DNA from: Planctomycetia bacterium
GTDB lineage: Bacteria; Planctomycetota; Planctomycetia; Pirellulales; UBA1268
NCBI GenBank assembly: GCA_021414115.1
Contig: JAIOPD010000091.1
Span: 1-64,000 of the forward strand
DNA length: 64,000 nt
Direction of reading: 5' to 3'
Shown here: positions 28,677 through 36,376 of the stretch, in pieces
Position numbering within the stretch: the stretch's first letter is position 1
Layout: every line of letters starts with the position of its first letter
Program-made: the position numbers and the translations under genes
The notes under the pieces: generated by a model
Databases searched by the model: none
What the model saw: only the letters and a program-made list of their open reading frames with translations
What the model was told of the DNA's origin: nothing

Positions 28677-31600
28677 TCACCGCGGCACCTGATCATCCCG
28701 CCGCGCGGCACGCCCTCCCTCGCCCCGGCGCTGCGACTGGAGCCGCTGCACAGCGGCCGCCAGCGTCGGAAACGCCTCCGTCGTCGTGATCGGATCGGCG
28801 ATCGTGCCGTCGACCCTGACGAGCACGAACTGCCCGCTGGCGCCGCCGAGCATGCGTTTCATCGCTGGCAACTGCGTCTGCGCCTCCCCCATGATCGGCC
28901 GGAGCATGAGGTTGATGTTGGAGTCGAAGTCGAGATCGCCGTTCCCCACGAGGCTGATGGCGTCGCCTGAGAGTTCGATGGTATCGAGATAGGCGTGCGG
29001 ACCTTCGATACGGAAATCGACCTGGCTGCTCGTGAACGCCTTGCGGTCGGGGATCTTCACCCGCAGGATTTTCAGCAGCGAGACCATCACGGGAAGCTCG
29101 TAGATGTCGGCATCGCTCAGCCGGACCTGGCCTCGGCCTGCGAGCGAGTGGGTGCCGGCCCGCGAGCCGCGAACCTCGACGCCGCCATGAACTCGGCCCT
29201 TGTAGTGATGGGATCCGCCGCACAGGTCGCCCGCCAGACGCTCGAGGTCGGCTTCGGCGAGCGCGGCGGTGACCGTGAAGCCCCCCGCGTCGCCTGCGGC
29301 GACGCTCCCGTCGACGGTGAGCGTGCCGTCGGCCACCCGCGCCGTCAGCTGTCGGGTGGCTGCCTGCGGATCGCTCCCCGCCGCTGAACCAAACACGGCC
29401 CCGGTCGGGTCCATCACCAGCGGTCCGCGGACGGCCGTCATCTGCACGTCGTTCCACATGGCGCTGTCGATGGCGATGTCTCCGGCCGTGCGCCAGGTCC
29501 GACCATCGCTCTGCCCTCGCAGGCGGATGCCACCATGCACGTGCGCGAGCGGCACGCCGACGTCGAGCGCGGCCTGCTCCATGTCGAGCTGCATGTCCCA
29601 CGCGGCAGCGGCCGGACCGGGCACGGTCTCGCTGCGTCCGCCCGGTCGGGCGACGACCGTGGGCGCGGTCGAGTAGATCTCGAGCGCCCCATCGACGGAG
29701 AGCATGCCGCGGAGCCGCACCCCGGCGACGGCCTGCTCAAGTCCGGCGGGCAGCGCCTGGAGCACTTCGTGATCGGCGCGGAAACGGTCGGCGGACAGCC
29801 GTTCGAACGAGACATGCCAGCCACCGTCGGGTGTGAACCGGCAGACGCCCTCGGCGGAGACCGTCGTGCGGGCGTGGGCACCGCGCACGTCTTCGAAGCG
29901 GAGCCGGCCGTCCTTCCACTGGAGACGTCCCCGCAGCCGCTCGAGCCGGTAGGGAAACCAGGTCGGCTCGATCGAGACGGTGTCGCCCTGCGGCGCGGCC
30001 TCGAGCTCGACCTCCGTGCGGCGCAGCTTGACGCGATGCCGCACCTCCGCCGTGAACTGGGCGTTGCCGCGCGGACCGACGTCGTCCCAGATGCGCCGCA
30101 TGCCCGAGGGGAGCGCATCGCGGAGCTCCCGTTCGAGCACGACGTTGGTGCCCACGAGGTGAAGCTTCAGCTCGCCGTCGTCGTCACCGATCCGCGTGAG
30201 CGTACCGGTGCACCGCACGACGCCGGTGTCGTTTGATCCGGTGATTTCCCCGATCTTCCAGTTGCCCCGGTCCATGGAGATGCTGCCCGACACGTTGCCG
30301 AGCGGATACGGAAAGCCCGCATAGGCCATGCTGCACTGCGTGAGCCGAATGCCCAAGGAGTTGGCAAACCCGCCGGCGAACTCCGGCGACCGGTTGTGCC
30401 GAAAGACGAAGTCGAATGCGCCGCTCCCCCGCAGCGACCGCACGATGTCAGCGCTCTTGGTCGGCATGGCCGCGAGGAGCGCGTCGTCGATCCGCATGCC
30501 GTCACCACGCACCTCGACGAAGCCGCGACCTCCGGCGACCGTGCCGACCGCAGCCTCGACGTGCACGGGATGGCCACCGGCCTCGCCGGTGAGGTGCATG
30601 GACAGCAGATCGTCCTTGAGCGTCACCGTGCCGACCGTGCGATCGACCCGGTAGGGAAACCGGTAGTAGGTGAGCGAGACGTTGCGGCAGCGTAGGGAGA
30701 CGTCGGGCGTCACGATCCCCCGGCGGCGGACGAGGTGAGCCCGCAGGTCGACCTCGCCGGCCGGCAGGAGCTTGCTCCAGTGCGCCGCAATCTGCTGCGG
30801 CAGCAGGCCCTCCCAGTGGCGGCCCACGAGCATCCGGTCCGACTCGACGAGAAAGTCGAAGTCGGCATCCTGGTTCCAGCCCGCAAGTCGACCAGAACCA
30901 CGGACCAGCGTCGAACCGGAATGGGCCTCGAGCCGATCGCACGACAGCCCGCTGCGATCGGCGGTGAACGCCGCCGACACGTCGCTGATCGCGAACGGGA
31001 GGGATGCATGCTCGAAACGACCTGATTGAAGCTGGCCGACGACCGCGAAGGACGCCGCGTCGAGCGCGTCGAGTCCGCCCGACGTCCGCCATTCGAGATC
31101 GAGTCGCCCCTGCAGGCCGGTGAGCCACTTGGGCGCGCCGGCCGCGGCGGGAAGCAGCGACTGCAGGCGGGGCGAAATGTCGAGCGCCTGGAGGTGTCCG
31201 GTAAGTTCGAAGCCACCGGCCGCGGACAGCTTCCCTTCGAAGCCGGCGCGATCGAAAAGATCGGCCGCAACCGTCCCACGGATCACCGTGCCCTTGCCAC
31301 CCCCACTGTCGGCGAGAGGCCGGAGATCGACGCCGATACTCCGCAAGGTGAGCCGCGTGCCCAGCCCAGCTCCATCGACGAGCACGGTCGCGTCCTCGAC
31401 CGTCACCGGCACCGGCAGCCCGCCCTGACCGCCCCGCGTCAGCTTCGACAGGCTCCAGCGACCATCGGCGCCGCGGCAGGCATGCACGACGGGCCTGCAC
31501 ACTCGGACGGCGGTGACCCGCGGTTCACCCGCAACGAGATCCTTGAGTGTCGCCGCGCAGGCGATGCGGACTTCATCGACCACGAGGAGACGCCGGTGTT

Positions 31601-31847
31601 CCGCCGGCAGCGTCGGATCGACGAAGGTCACGCCGCGAACCACGATCCCCTCGCCGTCGATCAGGCTTGCGGCACCGACCCGCACCGTCAGGTCCGGAAA
31701 GCGTTCCTGAAGCCGCGACTCGATCCGCCGCCGCACCTCCTCGCCAATCCGATTCGACCCCAGGGCGATCGCCACCACGACCGCCGCTACTGAGAGCGGC
31801 AGCGTCCAGCGGACCAGCATCCAGAGAAAGTCGGCAAGCGATTTCAT
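28677..31847 (-). CDS. Large AsmA/YhdP-like envelope protein
   Basis: The 1056-residue protein has one N-terminal membrane helix (about 9-29) and a long beta-rich body, the layout of AsmA-like proteins. These span the periplasm and are linked to phospholipid movement to the outer membrane. The C-terminal region around 900-1010 resembles an AsmA-like C-terminal domain (VSLLKILRVKIPDRKAF, then DLDFDSNINLMLRPI). Repeated strand-turn units such as GSISMDRGNWKIGEITG occur through the middle. There is no cleavage site after the helix, so it is likely inner-membrane anchored. The assignment is to the superfamily only. It is divergent from an MFS transporter and upstream of dapF. Confidence 0.78.
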   Translation of the reverse strand: MKSLADFLWMLVRWTLPLSVAAVVVAIALGSNRIGEEVRRRIESRLQERFPDLTVRVGAASLIDGEGIVVRGVTFVDPTLPAEHRRLLVVDEVRIACAATLKDLVAGEPRVTAVRVCRPVVHACRGADGRWSLSKLTRGGQGGLPVPVTVEDATVLVDGAGLGTRLTLRSIGVDLRPLADSGGGKGTVIRGTVAADLFDRAGFEGKLSAAGGFELTGHLQALDISPRLQSLLPAAAGAPKWLTGLQGRLDLEWRTSGGLDALDAASFAVVGQLQSGRFEHASLPFAISDVSAAFTADRSGLSCDRLEAHSGSTLVRGSGRLAGWNQDADFDFLVESDRMLVGRHWEGLLPQQIAAHWSKLLPAGEVDLRAHLVRRRGIVTPDVSLRCRNVSLTYYRFPYRVDRTVGTVTLKDDLLSMHLTGEAGGHPVHVEAAVGTVAGGRGFVEVRGDGMRIDDALLAAMPTKSADIVRSLRGSGAFDFVFRHNRSPEFAGGFANSLGIRLTQCSMAYAGFPYPLGNVSGSISMDRGNWKIGEITGSNDTGVVRCTGTLTRIGDDDGELKLHLVGTNVVLERELRDALPSGMRRIWDDVGPRGNAQFTAEVRHRVKLRRTEVELEAAPQGDTVSIEPTWFPYRLERLRGRLQWKDGRLRFEDVRGAHARTTVSAEGVCRFTPDGGWHVSFERLSADRFRADHEVLQALPAGLEQAVAGVRLRGMLSVDGALEIYSTAPTVVARPGGRSETVPGPAAAAWDMQLDMEQAALDVGVPLAHVHGGIRLRGQSDGRTWRTAGDIAIDSAMWNDVQMTAVRGPLVMDPTGAVFGSAAGSDPQAATRQLTARVADGTLTVDGSVAAGDAGGFTVTAALAEADLERLAGDLCGGSHHYKGRVHGGVEVRGSRAGTHSLAGRGQVRLSDADIYELPVMVSLLKILRVKIPDRKAFTSSQVDFRIEGPHAYLDTIELSGDAISLVGNGDLDFDSNINLMLRPIMGEAQTQLPAMKRMLGGASGQFVLVRVDGTIADPITTTEAFPTLAAAVQRLQSQRRGEGGRAARRDDQVPR

Positions 31848-31980
31848 GCAGGCGAACGACGGCCGTGAACGCGAGCCGCGGGGCGGCGGATTCCTTGAAA
31901 AGCGGGGCGGGAGGGTACGCGGCCGCCCGAGGGGTGGTCAAGCCACGGCGGGAGCCGCCGCCCGCCCCGAAAACCCGCCA

Positions 31981-32009
31981 TTCCGCCAGCCTGCCCCGCT
32001 TGCTATAGT
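31981..32009 (+). promoter_or_regulatory. Possible promoter of the MFS gene
   Basis: TATAGT at 32004-32009 is preceded by TTCCGC at 31981-31986 with 17 bases between. The -10 is good and the -35 weak. It lies about 90 bases before the ATG at 32100. Confidence 0.4.
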
Positions 32010-32099
32010 GCCCCCTTTTCCGGACTTCCAGGGGGATCGTGGCGACCGACTTCTGGTGTAGCACGCTCCCATTTCACCCCACGACCGAGGCTTTTCCGC

Positions 32100-33797
32100 A
32101 TGGCCGCGACCCGCTCCCACTCTCATGACGACCGTGTCGGCGCCGTTCCCAACTCGCAGCGCCTGCTGTGGGCCGGCTTCATGGCGATTCTCGCCGCCGG
32201 CGTGGGCTTCTCGATCCGTGCCGGCATCCTCGGTCAGTGGGCCGAGCAGTACGGCTTCACCCAGACGGAACTGGGCACGATCACGGGCGGCGGTCTGACC
32301 GGCTTCGGGATCATCATTCTGCTGTCGAGCCTGATCGCCGATCGCATCGGCTTCGGCCCGCTGATGTTCTCCGCGTTCGTGATGCATGTCATCTCTGCCG
32401 GCCTCACGCTCGCCACCGGTGCCGCCTTCGCGGCCGGCGGCAAGCCGCTCGCCTTTCAGTGCCTGTTTTGGGGCATGTTCCTTTTTGCCATCGGCAACGG
32501 CATCGCCGAGGCGGTCGTCAACCCGCTGGTCGCTACGCTCTTCCCCAAGAACAAGACGCACTATCTCAACATCCTCCATGCCGGCTGGCCGGGCGGTCTG
32601 ATCGCCGGCGGCCTGGCGAGCTACTTCATGGCCGGCAACGATGCCACCAAGCCCGTGGCGTGGCAGATCCAGATCTCGCTGTTCATGATCCCGGTCGTGC
32701 TCTACGGTCTGATGATGATCGGCCAGCGGTTCCCGAAGAGCGAGGCAAGCAGTTCGGGCGTCTCCTATCGCGATATGCTCGGCGAACTCGGGCTCTTGGG
32801 TGCCGCGGTGATCTGCGGTCTGCTCGCGCTGTTCTTCAAGAACGACCTCGGGCTCTCGCCGATCGTTTCCGGGTCGATCGCCGCCGGCCTGCTCGTCGCG
32901 TTCGGTGCCGCCACCGGCTTCCGCTTCGGCCACTTCCTGCTCGCCTTTCTCCTCCTCGTGCATGCGATGGTGGGCTACGTCGAGCTCGGCACCGACTCGT
33001 GGATCTCGAAGATCACCGGCACGATCATGGCCAGCAAGGCGAACGGGCTGCTGCTCTTCGTCTACACCTCGGCCCTGATGTTCATCCTGCGGTTCTTCGC
33101 GGGGCCGATCGTAGAGCGGATCTCCCCGCTCGGACTGTTGGCCGCTTCGGCCGCGTTCGGCGCCACGGGGCTGACGCTCCTCGGCAACGCCGAAGGCGCG
33201 GTGATGTGCATCGTCGCGGCCACCGTCTACGGCATCGGCAAGACGTTCCTCTGGCCGACGATGCTGGCGGTGGTGAGCGAGCAGTTTCCGAAGGGCGGGG
33301 CCATCACGATCGGCGCGGCTGGTGGCGTCGGCATGCTCGCCGCCGGCCTGCTCGGTGGCCCCGGGATCGGCTTCCTCCAGGATCAGAACGCCTCCGCCGA
33401 TCTCCGCAAGGCGGATCAGGCTGTCTACGAACGCTACAAGGCGCCCAAGGAAAACGAGTTTCTCTGGCTCAAGACCGTCGGGCTCGACGGCTCGAAGGTG
33501 GGCGTGCTCGAGGATGGCGGCAAGGAGGCCCAGCGGGCCCTCGAACTGCTGCAGAAGGAGAACGCCAAGCCGGAGACGATCGAGGCACAGAAGTCGCTCG
33601 TGTCGTGGTGGAACGACACCGCAAGCACGTCGGCTGCAGCGGACAAGCCCCTCGTCGAACAGGCCGGCCTGTTCGGAGGTCGCCAGGCCCTGAAGCTCAC
33701 GGCCTTCGTACCCGCCGCGATGTTCGTCTGCTACCTGTTGCTGCTCGGCTGGTTCCGCACCCGCGGCGGCTATCAAGCCAAGGGAATGCACCACTAA
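32100..33797 (+). CDS. MFS transporter with a large loop before the last helix
   Basis: The 565-residue protein has about twelve hydrophobic helices of the major facilitator superfamily. Helix 1 follows a 24-residue polar head, and the region GNGIAEAVVNPLVATLFPKNKTHYLN resembles the FucP-type sugar transporter pattern. Between the last two helices (about 443-535) there is a charged, non-membrane insertion of some 90 residues rich in Lys, Glu and Ala, which is unusual. The substrate is unknown; a sugar is a guess. The ATG at 32100 has a GAGG ribosome site. The nearest genes are a divergent AsmA-like gene and, after repeats, tilS, which give no functional hint. Confidence 0.8.
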   Translation: MAATRSHSHDDRVGAVPNSQRLLWAGFMAILAAGVGFSIRAGILGQWAEQYGFTQTELGTITGGGLTGFGIIILLSSLIADRIGFGPLMFSAFVMHVISAGLTLATGAAFAAGGKPLAFQCLFWGMFLFAIGNGIAEAVVNPLVATLFPKNKTHYLNILHAGWPGGLIAGGLASYFMAGNDATKPVAWQIQISLFMIPVVLYGLMMIGQRFPKSEASSSGVSYRDMLGELGLLGAAVICGLLALFFKNDLGLSPIVSGSIAAGLLVAFGAATGFRFGHFLLAFLLLVHAMVGYVELGTDSWISKITGTIMASKANGLLLFVYTSALMFILRFFAGPIVERISPLGLLAASAAFGATGLTLLGNAEGAVMCIVAATVYGIGKTFLWPTMLAVVSEQFPKGGAITIGAAGGVGMLAAGLLGGPGIGFLQDQNASADLRKADQAVYERYKAPKENEFLWLKTVGLDGSKVGVLEDGGKEAQRALELLQKENAKPETIEAQKSLVSWWNDTASTSAAADKPLVEQAGLFGGRQALKLTAFVPAAMFVCYLLLLGWFRTRGGYQAKGMHH

Positions 33798-33860
33798 ATC
33801 GCCTGCGACTCGTGGGGCATCTGTAGGTCGTAGAGACGCTTGAATAATCACGTCATGCCG

Positions 33861-33893
33861 ATCCCGTCGCTTCCGCTCCGGGCTTCCTGACGG
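33861..33893. repeat. Family A arm, single copy
   Basis: A lone right-type arm (CCCGTCGCTTCCGCTCCGGG, then CTTCC). It is followed 25 bases later by a family B arm. Confidence 0.65.
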
Positions 33894-33918
33894 GCTTGCC
33901 CTTTCTGATCGACGAGAA

Positions 33919-33950
33919 AGCGAGGGGCTGCCCGTGCCCCGAGAGCCGGG
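33919..33950. repeat. Family B left arm, half copy
   Basis: Carries GGGGCTGCCCGTGCCCCGAG followed by AGCCGG, identical in these 26 bases to the half copy at about 36319. The matching right arm is absent. Confidence 0.75.
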
Positions 33951-34007
33951 AAGGCGTGCGTGTGGAATGCGGAGCGGCGATCCGCCCGTCGTGGCATGGG
34001 GTGCCGA

Positions 34008-34125
34008 GGAAGCCCGGAGCGCGAGCGACGGGTAGACGGGCCGCCTCAAGGCAACGTCACACGGCTCCGCACATGTCGGCCTCGAGGCCATCCGTTTACC
34101 CCGCGCTTGCGCTTGGGGCTTCCCA
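34008..34125. repeat. Family A REP-like element (paired inverted arms)
   Basis: Left arm at 34008-34040 (GGAAGCCCGGAGCGCGAGCG) and right arm at about 34094-34125 (ACCCCGCGCTTGCGCTTGGG). It sits 13 bases before a full family B element. Confidence 0.8.
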
Positions 34126-34138
34126 AAGCACGAACTCA

Positions 34139-34280
34139 GCGAGGGGCTGCCCATGCCCCGGGAGCCGGGCTATGGAAGCAAGCGCAGCCAGGATGGCGAA
34201 GCGCAGCGGACATGCAGTGAGCGGCGGGCAGGATGCCCGACGCGAACGTCCGGCTCTCGGGGCACGGGCAACCCCGAGCC
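34139..34280. repeat. Family B element, full 142-bp copy
   Basis: The 26-bp ends are inverted repeats (23 of 26 paired), starting GGGGCTGCCCATGCCCCGGG and ending in CACGGGCAACCCC. The second full copy at 45753-45894 has exactly the same length and is roughly 80% identical, also in the middle. That shows it is a defined unit and not just two arms. It contains no gene. Confidence 0.85.
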
Positions 34281-34330
34281 ACGCCACAGGTCCTGCGCGA
34301 GCCGTACCAAGCTGTTCGCCCGCCTCCCCG

Positions 34331-35386
34331 TCAGGCGTTGCGGGCGACGGTGAGCTGCCCGTCCGAGAGTCGCCGCACCGCCACCCGACCCGGTGCGTCG
34401 AAGGCGGTCGGCGTGGGTTTTTCCGCCGTGACCATTTCGGCCAGAGCCGTGTAGTGCTTTGCCGTCATGTCGCGTTGCGGCCAGCCCTCCCGGCGCCAGA
34501 GTGCCACGAAGACCTCGGCGACAAGATGGGCGTCGAGACGGGCCAGGTCGTTGATCCGCAGGACGATGCTCCCGTCCGCGTGCCGGCAGGAACACGACTC
34601 GAGCAGGTGCTCGGCCGCGCTGCGGATCGCGGCCGTCACAACCGCCGCCTGGTGGCCCAATCGCACGAGTGACGCCGTGGCGGCCGGAAACGGGCCGGCC
34701 TCGCAGCGCGGAAACACCTCGTGACGGAGGAAGTTTCGTGCATGCCGCGGATCGGCGTTGCTCGGATCCTCACGCCATTCCTGGCCGATCGTCGAGAGAA
34801 ACGCCCGCGCGTCGGCACGCGACAGGCCCAGCATCGGTCGCAGCAGCGACACGCCCGGACTGAGGGCCCGCGCCGCCGCCATGCCGCCCAGGCCCGCAAG
34901 GCCTGTACCCCGGAGCATGCGGTGCAGGATGGTTTCCGCCTGATCGTCAGCCGTATGCGCCACCAGCACGTGCCTCGCGCCGACATCGGCGGCGACCTCC
35001 GCCAGAAAACCGTAGCGGAGCCGGCGGGCCCGGGCTTCGATCCCCTCGCCGTGATCATCGGCGTCATGAACGCCCAGCCGCCGCCAGATCATCGCCAGGC
35101 CGAGCCGATCCGCGAGCCGCTCCACGAACGCCCGGTCGTCGGCCGCCGTCAGCCGCAGGTCGTGTTCGGCATGCACCACGATCAATCGTCTCTCGACGGC
35201 GGATGGCACGATCTGCCGCAGTGCCATCAGGAGTGCCACGCTGTCGGCCCCTCCCGACACGGCGGCGACGACGGGCATCGTCCACAAGCCATCGGCCGGG
35301 AGCGATGCCTGCAACAAAGCCACGAAGTTCGGGCGGCCGTCGACCGCTGACTCCGTCTGCCTGTTCGCGTGTCTCGTGGATCCCAT
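34331..35386 (-). CDS. tilS: tRNA(Ile)-lysidine synthase
   Basis: TilS attaches lysine to C34 of tRNA-Ile(CAU) so that it reads AUA codons. The 351-residue protein has the PP-loop AVSGGADSVALLMAL near 38-52, VVHAEHDLR, the ARRLRYGFL segment, and VAHTADDQAETILHRMLRGTG in two parts, all standard for the N-terminal ATP-binding domain. A C-terminal domain follows. The start at 35386 is chosen because an AGGAG site lies 6 bases upstream; the open frame continues to 35434 but lacks such a site. It is divergent from the lipoprotein gene. Confidence 0.93.
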   Translation of the reverse strand: MGSTRHANRQTESAVDGRPNFVALLQASLPADGLWTMPVVAAVSGGADSVALLMALRQIVPSAVERRLIVVHAEHDLRLTAADDRAFVERLADRLGLAMIWRRLGVHDADDHGEGIEARARRLRYGFLAEVAADVGARHVLVAHTADDQAETILHRMLRGTGLAGLGGMAAARALSPGVSLLRPMLGLSRADARAFLSTIGQEWREDPSNADPRHARNFLRHEVFPRCEAGPFPAATASLVRLGHQAAVVTAAIRSAAEHLLESCSCRHADGSIVLRINDLARLDAHLVAEVFVALWRREGWPQRDMTAKHYTALAEMVTAEKPTPTAFDAPGRVAVRRLSDGQLTVARNA

Positions 35387-35507
35387 GGCTCGCTCCTTGC
35401 CCATTCTGCCAGATGACGCCGGAGGAAGCGGCATTGAGCGGCCAGGATGGCAGGGCTACCCTCCCCGCCCCGGCTCTCGTCTGGCCTCGATCACCCAGGA
35501 AACGATC

Positions 35508-36152
35508 ATGTTCGCCTCCACGTCCCGCGGCGTCCGACTCGCGACCCTGTTGCTGCTCATGCTTCCGGCCTTCTGCGGCTGCTCGACGCTCCTGACGGCC
35601 GCCTACCTGCTCCAGCCGGCCGACGTGCCTGCGGAGTTCAAGGGACTCAGAGGCAAGCACGTGGCCGTGGTCTGTCGCCCGATCGTGGAACTCGAGTTCA
35701 GCGACGCCGGCTCCGCCAAGGAACTCGCCTCGCTCGTCGGCACCCAGCTCGATGGCAAGGTCCGCCGGGCGCGACTCATCGGTCAGCAGGAAGTGGCCCG
35801 CTGGATCGACGAAAACTCATGGGTCGACTACCCGACGCTCGGCAAGTCGCTCGATGCCGATCTCGTCGTCGGCATCGACCTCGAGGAGTTTCGCATGCAC
35901 GAGGGCTCGACGCTCTACCGTGGCCGGGCGACGGCACACGTCCGTGTCTTCGAGGTCTCGTCGAAGAAGGTCCTCTTCGATAAACGAATCGACGACTTTA
36001 CGTTCCCATCCAACACCGCGATCCCGGCGACTGACCGCACGGAGGCGGAGTTTCGTGGCATGTTTCTCCAGATTCTCTCGCAGAAAATCGCCCGCTGCTT
36101 TCACGCCTACGAGAGCCGCGAAGTCTTCGCCGAAGACAGCCTGACGTTCTAG
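35508..36152 (+). CDS. Predicted lipoprotein of unknown function
   Basis: The 214-residue protein has an N-terminal signal with a hydrophobic core (LATLLLLMLPAFCGC) that ends at a cysteine near residue 23-24, a plausible lipobox. The mature part is a mixed alpha/beta domain with GKHVAVVCRPIVELEF, then DADLVVGIDLEEFRMHEGST and a strand-rich stretch (TAHVRVFEVSSKKVLFDKRI). It is similar in outline to planctomycete lipoproteins that resemble TPR/GNA1162-type envelope proteins, but I cannot place it. The ATG at 35508 has an AGGAAA site. It is divergent from tilS. Confidence 0.7.
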   Translation: MFASTSRGVRLATLLLLMLPAFCGCSTLLTAAYLLQPADVPAEFKGLRGKHVAVVCRPIVELEFSDAGSAKELASLVGTQLDGKVRRARLIGQQEVARWIDENSWVDYPTLGKSLDADLVVGIDLEEFRMHEGSTLYRGRATAHVRVFEVSSKKVLFDKRIDDFTFPSNTAIPATDRTEAEFRGMFLQILSQKIARCFHAYESREVFAEDSLTF

Positions 36153-36258
36153 AACGCATGCCAGGCATGGGGAGCGGCATGTTGCTTCCGTGAAGCGATC
36201 GAGGAGTTGTCTGAAGCAACCTCGACCGGCTCCCCACCGCTCGCGCGTGTCGCGCCCC

Positions 36259-36290
36259 GGATACCCGTCGCTCGCGTTCCGGGCTTCCCT
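36259..36290. repeat. Family A arm, single copy
   Basis: Reads CCCGTCGCTCGCGTTCCGGG then CTTCC. A family B half copy starts 23 bases later. It lies between the convergent stops at 36152 and 36377. Confidence 0.65.
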
Positions 36291-36313
36291 GGCAACGGCC
36301 ACAACCGCGAACC

Positions 36314-36352
36314 CGCGAGGGGCTGCCCGTGCCCCGAGAGCCGGGCTATGGG
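36314..36352. repeat. Family B left arm, half copy
   Basis: Starts CGCGAGGGGCTGCCCGTGCC and continues to GGGCTATGG, the same inner sequence that follows the left arm in the full copy at 34139. It stops before the middle of the element. Confidence 0.75.
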
Positions 36353-36376
36353 TCAGGCATTCCGCCATCGGCTGCG

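Larger units (their letters stand above)
33798..34330. other. 533-bp gene-free stretch made of repeats
   Basis: Between the convergent stops of the MFS gene and tilS there is no credible gene. The region consists mainly of family A and family B repeat copies (listed separately), arranged one after another. Confidence 0.8.

Noticed and set aside
31938-34154. A 738-residue open frame on the minus strand
   Set aside because: It covers the antisense of the MFS gene and the repeat region. The composition is biased and it has no recognisable domain.
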